A DNA stretch of 26,467 bases from a virus. Made by a program: the position numbers and the translations under genes. The DNA is taken from IMG/VR virus record IMGVR_UViG_3300047457_000269, positions 1 to 26,467 of that record; one strand, 5' to 3'. The notes under the pieces were generated by a model. It did not search any database. It was not told where the DNA came from and worked only from the letters and a program-made list of their open reading frames with translations. This document shows positions 13,680 through 22,800 of the stretch, piece by piece; the stretch's first letter is position 1; every line of letters starts with the position of its first letter.

Positions 13680-14405
13680 ATGAGCGACGTAGATACCAGT
13701 TCATACGAATGGATGTTTGGGTCTCGAGACAATTGGAATACTTCAGTCTCTGACGCAGATGTAGAGGCGGCCATGGGCCACGACATCGGCGCCCCATCGT
13801 CGTATTTTCTTCCGTCGTCCGGAGCTAATGCTGATAGCAGTGGGCTCGCGGATCTCTTCAGCGCTGCCCTTGGCGGTGCCAAAACCCTCGGTACGTCTTT
13901 GCTGACGACGCCGCGTGGCATTGCGACGCTGCTGGCGATGATCTATGGTGCACGCAATACGAGACCTGACAGCGGGGGCATCAACCTGAACCTCTCCCCG
14001 TCCAAGGTCACACGCACCATCGTCCCGGGCAAGTACGGCCCCGTTGCGAAGACCTCGTTCGCCGCTGATGGTGGACTCATGCAGGCATACGCTGCCGGTG
14101 GCATGGTCACTGGTACGCCGCAACGCCCCCTGCCCATGGAGGACGGAGGCTTCGTCATGACGAAGAAGGCTGTAGACGGTGCAGGCGGGCCGCAGGGCCT
14201 CGCGCAAATGCTGCCTGGGGCCAAAATGATCCACGGCCCAGGTGATGGGTCTGGTCGAGATGACCGTGTCCATGCCAGAATCGGTAACACGACTCCGGCC
14301 AGGGTTTCCAGCGGCGAAGCCTACGTTCCGAAAGCAGTTGTGGATGAAGCAGGTGGGGCCAAGACGCTCTATGCCATGATGAACCGGCTTCAAAGGAGCG
14401 CATGA
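13680..14405 (+). CDS. Internal virion protein candidate with duplicated GEYV-type motif
   Basis: A 241-residue protein. Residues 137-141 read YAAGG, the motif shared with small proteins in this window. The C-terminal 90 residues hold two similar lobes: EDGGFVMTKKAVDGAGGPQG with LAQMLPG, and SSGEAYVPKAVVDEAGGAKT with LYAMMNRLQ. They are joined by a GPGDGSGRDDRVHARIGN loop. This SxGExxVPxxVV pattern occurs in many phage virion proteins of unknown role. The start at 13680 is preferred because GGAG (13670-13673) lies six bases before it and it follows the previous stop by one base; an in-frame ATG at 13662 would remove that site. Part of the block of likely ejection proteins. Confidence 0.75.
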   Translation: MSDVDTSSYEWMFGSRDNWNTSVSDADVEAAMGHDIGAPSSYFLPSSGANADSSGLADLFSAALGGAKTLGTSLLTTPRGIATLLAMIYGARNTRPDSGGINLNLSPSKVTRTIVPGKYGPVAKTSFAADGGLMQAYAAGGMVTGTPQRPLPMEDGGFVMTKKAVDGAGGPQGLAQMLPGAKMIHGPGDGSGRDDRVHARIGNTTPARVSSGEAYVPKAVVDEAGGAKTLYAMMNRLQRSA

Positions 14406-15232
14406 TGAACACCAATGTGAGCCCAACTGGCACCGTCGCCCCCGGCTTTGAGGGCTATCTCACGGACATGCTCAACCGTTCGTGGGGGTTGGCGCAGCAG
14501 GAGTACACGCCCTACACCGGCCAGCGGTTTGCCTACGAGACGCCTGAAGGTGCACCGGGTTACTCCCCGCTGGAGCAGAAGGCATTCACCAGCTTGGGCG
14601 GTATCGGCTCGTATCAGCCGGGGCAGTTCAACACGGGCCTTGGTCCGGTCGGGTCCGTTCAGGACTACATGAACCCGTACCTGCAGAATGTCGTTGACAT
14701 CCAGGCCCGGGAAGCTCGCAGGCAGGCCGACATCAGCCGCAACACCGAGCAGGCTCGCCTCGCCCAGGCCGGGGCCTACGGCGGCAGCAGGCAGGCCATC
14801 ATGGAAGCCGAGCGTCAGCGCAACCTGGGGACCCAGATCGGGGACATCCAGGCCAAGGGCCTCATGGCTGCGTATGAGCAGGCTCAGAAGCAACGCCTCG
14901 GAGAGGCAACGCTCGGGCTCGAAAGTCAACGTCTGGGTGAAGCCTCGCGTCAGTTCGGTGCTGGTCAGGACCTGAAGACCATCGCGGATCAGATGAAGGC
15001 TGGTACGCTCCAGCGTGGCATCGCGCAGGAACCCCTGGACTTTGGCTACAAGGAGTGGTCCGAGTCCATGAATTGGCCGTACAAGCAGCTTGGTTTCATG
15101 CGTGACATCGTCAGCGGCATGCCTATCAATTCGCAGCCCTATCAGCCAGGGACGTCGTCATTCGGCTCCGCTATCCAAGGTGGGCTGTTTGCGAATAGCA
15201 TCTACGACATGATGTTTGGGAAGAATAAATGA
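14402..15232 (+). CDS. Internal virion / ejection-type protein
   Basis: A 276-residue protein starting MMNTNVSPTGTVAPGFEGYL with YTPYTGQRFAYETPEGAPGY. The central long helix includes VQDYMNPYLQNVVDIQAREA, RRQADISRNTEQARLAQAGA, YGGSRQAIMEAERQRNLGTQ and IGDIQAKGLMAAYEQAQKQR. The C-terminal part is aromatic and Gly-rich (EWSESMNWPYKQLGFM). The pattern YMNPYxQxVxDIxxREA...GAYGGSRQAIxEAExxRN is one I recognise from phage proteins placed before giant ejection proteins. The Gln/Ala-rich helices could form a tube or bind DNA during delivery. The start overlaps the previous stop (ATGA) and the end overlaps the next start (ATGA). Confidence 0.78.
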   Translation: MMNTNVSPTGTVAPGFEGYLTDMLNRSWGLAQQEYTPYTGQRFAYETPEGAPGYSPLEQKAFTSLGGIGSYQPGQFNTGLGPVGSVQDYMNPYLQNVVDIQAREARRQADISRNTEQARLAQAGAYGGSRQAIMEAERQRNLGTQIGDIQAKGLMAAYEQAQKQRLGEATLGLESQRLGEASRQFGAGQDLKTIADQMKAGTLQRGIAQEPLDFGYKEWSESMNWPYKQLGFMRDIVSGMPINSQPYQPGTSSFGSAIQGGLFANSIYDMMFGKNK

Positions 15233-16830
15233 TGTTCAATCCTGGGCAGTCTCAGTCTGGTGGGCTTGGCAGTGCGCTGGCCCAGGGATCCGGCGTGCCG
15301 GATGATCAGTTTGCGCGTTTGGCTACGCAGTCCATGCAGCAGACCGGCGTGACGCCGATTGCCATGCTTGCGGATCTGGCTCGAAGGATCACGGCCAAGA
15401 AGAACGCGATGATGAACCAAGGGCTCCAGGCAGGTGCCCAGATGGCCCGCAAGCCTGCGACTCTCAAGGACGAGATCAACCAAGAAGCTCTGGCTCTAGG
15501 GATCGGATCTCAACCGTATGGCTACGCCGGTGGCGGACTTGTCGCGTTCGAATATGGTGGTAAGGCAGAAGAAGAGCCTCTGACCATAGAGGACGTTGAG
15601 TCCGCAGATCTAGCGGACTTGATGGCGCAAGCCGCTGACGCTTTCCCAGCGGACTCTCAAGAAATTGCGCGGCTTGGACGACAGTTTGGGATTGATCTGA
15701 GCCCACGCGATTCCGCCGAAGTTCGTGCAAGAAAAATCGCTGAGATCAGGCAACAAGCGGAGATCCAAAGAGCTTTCAATCCACAAGGGCAACTCAGTCG
15801 TGTCCGTGAGGGCGCTGCCGCTGCCGCTGCCGCTGCCGCTGCCGCCGCTCGTCCCCCCGCTGCCGCTGCTACTCGCTCTCTTGCTACTGGTCCCTCTTCT
15901 ACTGGTAAAGGCGACCAAACTCGCACCAGACAAGGCACTCCTTCCCCCGCCGCTGCACCTGCCGTCCCGGCTGACATCGCGGAGTACACAAAAGCCGCTA
16001 ACGCGGGAATCGCTGGCATGGAAGGTAGGGGCAAAGTGACCCCCGAAGAACTGCAGCTTCGTGAAGCACTGCTTGCCGCGCAACAAGCGGAGCGTCAGCA
16101 GCCTGTGGAGTACAAGGAGCCCGAAGGGCTGACCACTCGGGAGATGCTCCAGCTTGCGTCCTTCGACCCCACAAAGGGTAAGTGGATGGGTAGCCTTGCA
16201 GAGAAGGCTGCTGGTGTCATGAGCGCTCGGGAAGCCAAAGCGGAAGAAGCCAAGAAGGCCAACCGCGAGATTGACGCTGCAAACCGCAAGCTCAACACGG
16301 CTTTGGCACAACAGCGTCTGGCGTACTCTGTTGGAGATAGACAAGCTCGTGAAGCTGCAGATCAGGCGGTCCTCAACGCCAGGATCGCACTGCGGGAGAA
16401 GGTCATCGAGTTCGGCTTCAAGTCAAGCGACACCGAGTCGAGGCGAATTTCGGCGGAAGCGGCGAGGACCAGTGCTGGGGCAGCGGTTACGGCTGCAGGA
16501 CAACGCGCCCTAGGGGACACTTTCCGCAAAGATAAGGAACTTGGTGATGCTATCCAAGAAGCGGAAACCAAGATAACCAACGCGTCTATGTTGCAAGGAC
16601 CTAGGGCAACAGAGTACATCAAAGCCGACACCGCTACAAAAGAGCGCATGCTCAAGGAAGAGCGGCTCAGGTACGTTCTCACACGCGCTGGTATGTTTGC
16701 TTCAGAGGCTGAAATTAGGCAACGTATGGGCTTTGGCGCTGCCTCCGGTGCTGGTGCTGCTCCCGGCGCTGCTCCCGGTGCCGGAACACGGGTAATCCGT
16801 TACGATTCCTCCGGAAACGAGATCAAGTGA
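15229..16830 (+). CDS. Ala-rich coiled-coil virion protein
   Basis: A 533-residue protein. The N-terminal part is Gln/Met-rich (FARLATQSMQQTGVTPIAML). YGYAGGGLVAF at residues 97-107 is followed by EYGGKAEEEPL, a motif of internal virion proteins in related contigs. A run of 12 alanines starts at residue 196, with a Pro/Ser link after it. From about residue 255 there is long charged helix (EELQLREALLAAQQAERQQP, AREAKAEEAKKANREIDAAN) consistent with coiled coil. The C-terminus is a Gly/Ala/Pro link ending TRVIRYDSSGNEIK. Two ATGs (15229, 15232) are possible starts; the first overlaps the previous stop. It precedes the giant protein and probably travels with it in the virion. Function is inferred. 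Confidence 0.76.
   Translation: MMFNPGQSQSGGLGSALAQGSGVPDDQFARLATQSMQQTGVTPIAMLADLARRITAKKNAMMNQGLQAGAQMARKPATLKDEINQEALALGIGSQPYGYAGGGLVAFEYGGKAEEEPLTIEDVESADLADLMAQAADAFPADSQEIARLGRQFGIDLSPRDSAEVRARKIAEIRQQAEIQRAFNPQGQLSRVREGAAAAAAAAAAAARPPAAAATRSLATGPSSTGKGDQTRTRQGTPSPAAAPAVPADIAEYTKAANAGIAGMEGRGKVTPEELQLREALLAAQQAERQQPVEYKEPEGLTTREMLQLASFDPTKGKWMGSLAEKAAGVMSAREAKAEEAKKANREIDAANRKLNTALAQQRLAYSVGDRQAREAADQAVLNARIALREKVIEFGFKSSDTESRRISAEAARTSAGAAVTAAGQRALGDTFRKDKELGDAIQEAETKITNASMLQGPRATEYIKADTATKERMLKEERLRYVLTRAGMFASEAEIRQRMGFGAASGAGAAPGAAPGAGTRVIRYDSSGNEIK
15814..15849 (+). repeat. GCTGCC hexanucleotide microsatellite (poly-Ala)
   Basis: Five perfect GCTGCC units followed by GCCGCT encode twelve consecutive alanines. 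Gain or loss of a unit changes the protein by two alanines without breaking the frame, so length variation between related phages is expected. Confidence 0.95.
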
Positions 16831-16838
16831 GCTAGTAG

Positions 16839-19800
16839 ATGCCGATCCAAGCACAACTTCATGACGGGCGTATCCTAGAGTTTCCTGACGGTACCAATCC
16901 GCAGGTTATTCAAGCTACGGTGAAGAGAGTTCTGGGGGTTCCACCTTCCACAGAACGTACTTGGGGGGAGGCTGCTGGAGATGTCGGTGCGGCTGCTATC
17001 AGGGGCACTGGGCAAGTGCTTCAGTTCCCGGGTGAACTTGTCGGTTTGGTTCCCGGACTGCGCGGGTTCGGTGAGGCCCTCGCTACCCCTGGTGAGTTCA
17101 TCGCGGGCTTCGGTGAACGGCTCAAGTCTTCTGGCCTGAAAGCTCGTGAAGCTCTCAGAAACCAAGCTCTGAGCGAGGCGGAAAAGGAAGGGGTGCTGGC
17201 GGAGTTCGCTACCGCTATCAAGGAAACGATCAAGGACCCAGCCCTACTGTCTACGTTCCTGACGGAGCAGGTACCGCAACTTCTTGGCCCCGGCGCCGCA
17301 GTTAAGCTCGTCAGATCGCTTGGGCGCGAAGCTGTAGAAGCTACAGCCCAGGGCGCTGCCCGGGAAGCTGCTGAGAAGGCCCTCCGTGAACGTGCTGCTG
17401 CCGCTGCTGTGGGCACTGGCGTGGCTATGCAAGGGGCTGATGTAGGGAACGATACCTACAAGGCGGTCTACGACCTTGCCATCAAGCAAGGTATGTCCGA
17501 GGAAGAAGCTCGGGCCTTGGCAGCGTCGAAGGCACGGGTAGCTGCCGCTGAGGCGGCGGCGATCTCTCTGGCAACAGCGCGTCTCCCTGGCGGTTCAGCA
17601 ATTGAACGGCGCATGGCGGGGCTTCCTGGCGGAAGCCGGGTGGGTGCGGGGCTGCGGGAAGCTGGCACTGAGAGCCTTGAAGAAGCTGGTGGTGCGTTCG
17701 CCAAGGGCGTCGGCATGGCCGAGGTTGACCCCTCGATCTCTCCCTTGACCGGTGTGGGCACTGCCGCAGGTTTCGGGGCCTTGGGTGGCCTCGGGCTTGG
17801 TACTGTCGTCGGTGGAGCGCCCGTCAAGCCGCCCGGTGCTGAGCCTTCTACCGGCGAGCTTGCGCCCATCGATGTCCGCCGTCAGGAAGCTGCCAGGGCT
17901 GAGGCTGAGAAAGCCGCCAAGGCTGCGAAAGCTGCCCCTCCCCCTGTACCTTCTACCCAGGCCATCATTGACGAGACGCTGACCAAACCGGTCAGCCAAG
18001 CGTCCGCACAACTCACGCTGGCTATCGAGCGACTGAAGGAGCAGCCTGCTTCCCCGCAGCGCAATGCGGCGATCAAGGAGCTTGACGACGAACTTAAACG
18101 TAGAGAACGCGAAGACGCGGAACGTGTCCAGGCAGGGAAAAAAAGGGCCGAAGGGTTTCTGACAGCAGGGCAGGCCGCTGCACAGGGAGTGACGCCCCGG
18201 GAGGAGTTCGACCCGACCCAAGCACGCCGCGAAGAGATCGAGCGCTTGCGTGAACGTCGTGAATCCATGCTGGTGAAGGGGAAGCCCCCAGCACGTAAGA
18301 GCCCTGCACGGCGTGAGTTCGATGAGCTTGATGCTCGTCTGGTCGAGATTGGCGGTGGACGTTGGACTCCGCCTATAGAAGCTACGGAACCCACGGCGCC
18401 TACGGTAGAAGAACCGACAGTACGAAGTCCTACGCCTTTGCCGGATGTGCTGGACAGCGTTACGGTTAGGACTATTGGGTTTACCAAGGGTGGCGTCCAC
18501 GATGCACTGGTTGGGAAAGCTATCACCGACCCCGAGATTCGTTCGGTACTGGAAGAGTACAAGAATAGGCCCAAGGCGAACGCAAAAACCGTAGCCAAGA
18601 TTGACGCGTTTCTTGCTCGCCTTCCTGAACCCACACCGCCTGAAGCGGCTGCGTCTGTTGAACCTACTACGCCCTACGGAAGCACCGAGTTCCCAGCCGC
18701 ACCAACCCCACCGGAGACCCCAAGTGCGTCCAATGTTCCAACTGAGCCAGAGCCAAGTGGAGCAGGCGTTCCAGTGGCTGGCGGACCCGCTGCCGTCAGC
18801 CCCGCCCAAGGAACTGGAGCCACTGAGCCAGTACGAGTGGTTCCTCCTGTCGAGGATGTTGGACAGCCTGCTGCAGGAGAAGGACAGCAGCCCCCTGCAG
18901 TAGCGCCCCCCGCCCCTGCGCCTAGCGGTAATAACACTCCCGAATCTGACGCCTTGATGGACGAAATTCGGGAGCTACAAAAACAACAACAAGCACTACT
19001 GACCAAAGCTGGACGAGCACCTGCGGTCAACTCGCCTGCGCGTAAAAAGTGGGACGAACTGGGCGAGCAAATTGCGAGTAAGAAAGCGCAATGGGCGGAA
19101 ATGACACGCGCCCCTGCTCCCGCTCCTGCACCGAAGGCTGCTGCTCCTGCCCCTACTCCTGCTGCTCCCGCTCCTGCACCGAAGGCTGCTGCTCCCGCGC
19201 CCGCTCCCGCACCTCAGGTAAAGCTCACTCCCAACCAACGCGCTGAGCTTGCGCAGCGGATTGACCAGATCGCTGACCGTATCCCGCAGAAGGAGTACGA
19301 CGACTTCGTTGACAACCATCTCAACGACTCAGGCACCAAGGTCAGGCCGGAAGCCGAGCACATCCAAGCTGCATTGGATCTGCTCAAGAAGTACGGCCCA
19401 GCGGAGAAGCCTGCGGAGCCGCCGAAGCCGCCGAAGGCCGTGAAGCCTGCGGAGCCGCCGAAGCCGCCGAAGGCCGTGAAGCCCGCAGAACCGCCGAAGC
19501 CACCTGCGCCTCCTGCCAGGACGCTGCCCCAGCCCAAGTTCCGACAGACACGGTTTGAAGAAGCGAGCCTCCCCAACTCCCGAGAGATGGATGACGCCCT
19601 TCGTGGCGCATCATTTACGGAAGCTCTCGACTACGCTATTGAGAACGCTCGTGACGATCTTGACCGTGCGGTTATGGTCAAGGTAAAGCGCCGTGCAGAA
19701 GAGTTGGCGAACCTAGGGGTCGAGTTTTCATTTGAACTTACACCGCGTGGTGTGACACTTTCTGGTGCTCGTGGTGTAGCGACTACTAGCTTTGCAGGGC

Positions 19801-22800
19801 TTGGTGAATCGCTGAAGGTAAACGTACAAATCAACGGATACACCGGCAGCACAAACAATACCCTTAGGCAGGAGACCCTTGTCCATGAAATGATTCATGC
19901 GGTTACTGTTGCGCAGATAAGGTATGCGCCTCAGAGTTCCGCAGCGATGAAACTGAAAGCGCTCCAAAAAGAGCTTCTATCGAAGTACAAGCAGCAAGAG
20001 AAAAACGGTCAGTTTAATCCAAACCAAAAGCAACTGCTTGGGAACGCTTTAGAAAACCCGTACGAGTTGATAACCTACGGGTTGGTAAACGCCGACGTCC
20101 AAAATTGGCTTGCGTCTACACCAAGTCCAACTGGGGGCACCTTCCTCGGTAGGTTCTTCGACCTTGTGTCTCAGATACTGAACCTCAAAGGGAAGGAAAC
20201 TTCAGCACTTGCTGAACTGATGACTATCTCTGAGAGCGTACTCGATGAGTCTCTCCAGCTTACTGTTAAAGAAGCAAACAAACAGTACGCGTCCTTCGGT
20301 AAGCAGCCGAACACTACGGGGTTCCCGTCATGGGTTTTGCGCCATGGCCTGAAGCCTGCATGGGTTGACGGCCCAACGGGCAACATAGCGTTGGTGGAGT
20401 CAGTAAGTAAGTATGGCGTTCCTGTGTATCTTGGGGTGAACAAGAACGAGAACAGGATCACTTTTGTAGACGTCCGTGACTACACTGGCACTGCGTTTAC
20501 ACAGAGTGAATTGCAACGTCTGAAAATCGCCGCCAACAATCTCGCTAATGCGGCTAAGCAAGCTGGCACTACAACTACCCCAGAGTTGGTAGAACCAGAA
20601 CTGGAACTCCGTGACACCGTCACCCCCCAGACCGAAGCTGCAACGGCGGGTGTCAACGCTATCGGTAAGGAGTCCAAGAAGAGCCTTGCGGATTTCCTCA
20701 GGCGCAACCCTGCCCTGGCTGCACGGATCAAAGCGACGGACTACCTTGCAGGGCTGGATGACATCTTCACCAAGGCTTACGCAGGGAAGGTGCGCGACGC
20801 TACGGGCAACCTGAACCCCATGGTGCTGATCTCCCGGGCGCTTGACCATGGGCGTGTCAGCCTCGAAGCTATGCGTACTGGGGGTTTGAAGATCAAGGAC
20901 GGGCTTGTCCAAGCTGCTGAACTGACGGTGCCTGAGGACTCGAAGGAGTTCCCGCTCGTCGCTGGCAAAACCATCAGCTACCAGAAGGATGTCATCGAGC
21001 GTCTGGCGAAGGAAGCTGAGAAAGCTGGGACGACCTACGAGAAGTACCGCACCCAGGTGGACACCGTGCTCTATGGGCACCGCGAGTACTACCTCCGTGA
21101 GCACAACCGTGAGGTTGAAAAGCAGGCACTGGCACTGGAAGCAGCGGGCAAAACCAAGGAAGCTGATCAGCTACGTGAAGATCAGACCATTGAGTTGCTC
21201 ATCAAGGATGACGCCAAGCTGGATGCGCTTGAAGCGGAGTTCCAGAGAAACAAGGACATCCAAGAGATCTCCCAGACCCTGGATGCAATCCGCTTCAACA
21301 ATCTGGATGTGCTGGTCGAAACCAACCGTCTGTCGCCTGAGAAAGCCCAGGAGTACAAGGACAACATCGGCTATATCCCGTTCAAGCGGATTGTTGAATA
21401 CGAAGCAGGGTTCGACACTGCTAGGGGCGGCAACCGTGGTATTGCTGCACTGAAGAACATTCGGAATCTGGAAGGTAGCAGCCGCGAATCGTTGTCCGTC
21501 ATTGAGAACTTCGCAGGGTTCATGGACTGGTCAACCCGCGAAGCCATGCTCAACAATGCTTCCCTGTCTGCGTTGAAGGACATGGAACTGCTGAAGCTCG
21601 CCAAGAAGGGAGCCAACAACGAAGTCGGTGCTACCGGTGCAAACGTCAAGGTGTACGACAAAGGGGAGAAGGTCGAGTACTACGTCCCCGATCCGGCGCA
21701 TGTGATCGCGTTCACTTTCCAGCCGCCGGAACTGTCGTCTGTCTTCAAAAAGATGCAGACTGCTTCCAACATCCTGCGTGCTGGCGTCACCTCGATGCCG
21801 CCTTTCGCTGTCAAGCAGATCTTTGACGACATCGCACGGGCATATGCTTATTCCGGGGTGAAGAACCCCATGCAACTGACGGCTCGTATCCTTACCAGTT
21901 TCCCTGCGAACTGGTACCGCGAAGCGTTCGGTAAGAAACAGAATGCCACCGTCCGGGAGATGGCGAAGCTCGGTATCTTCGGCACGTTCGATTTCACCAA
22001 AGGTGGGAACCTTAGGGACATCCTGCAAGAAGCTGGGGCCGAGGGCAGATCTATTGGTAAGACCATCATGCGATTCATGGAGGCCGGTGCCAAGGCTTCC
22101 GACGTTTCTGTACGCCAAGCTATCTATGAGCAGGTGTTGAAAGAAACCGGAGATGCCGCAGCGGCGGAGTCTCGTGCCCGAGAGATCATCAACTTCTCTA
22201 GGCGGGGCGCGTCTAACTTCATGAACACGATGATTGCTATCGTGCCGTTCTTCAACGCATACGCCCGTGGTATGGACAAGCTGGCGGTAGCTGGTGCAGG
22301 TAAAGTAGTCGGGCAGTCGGCAGGGCAAGCTAGGTCGATGTTCTACAAGCGTATGGGTGTGATGACAGTCATGGGGGTTGCCTACGCCATGATGATGTCT
22401 GATGATGACGAGTACAACGCACTGCCTGACCATGTGCGGGACACGAACTGGATCCTTCCCTACGGCAAATACCTCGGCTTTACTCCAGCGATCCCAATTC
22501 CTGCCGAACTCGCGTTCTTCTTCAAAGCTATTCCTGAGCGTGTTGTGCGGTACTACAAACTGCAAGGGACGGATGAAGAGAAAGCAGCTATCGAGGTCGT
22601 GGGTAATTTGCTGAAGCGTGGGGTGGATGTGTTTTCGTCCCCCAACGTCACGGCGCAGTTGCTTCGTCCGTTCGTCGAGAACATCACGAACTACTCGTGG
22701 TTCCTCGGTCGCCCGCTTGAGTCGCAGGGCCAGCTTGCACTGGACCCCTTCCAGCGCTTCGGCACCGGCACATCTGACACCGCGAAAGAAGCAGCCAAGA

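Noticed and set aside
15814-15849. Possible frameshift or assembly error at the GCTGCC repeat
   Set aside because: The frame is open with sensible protein on both sides, so the repeat appears genuine.
16875-17165. Minus-strand small frames as possible antisense regulators
   Set aside because: No promoter, ribosome site or conservation signal is visible; they overlap dense coding sequence.
17595-18809. Long open frame of 404 codons on the minus strand inside the giant protein gene
   Set aside because: It lies antisense to a clearly coding, family-like gene, has Arg/Ser/Gly-rich low-complexity translation, and has no recognisable motif. High GC makes long antisense frames common.
21531-22565. 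Open frame of 344 codons on the minus strand
   Set aside because: Antisense to the conserved LPD38-like region; the translation is His/Arg/Leu-rich and unlike any protein family I know.
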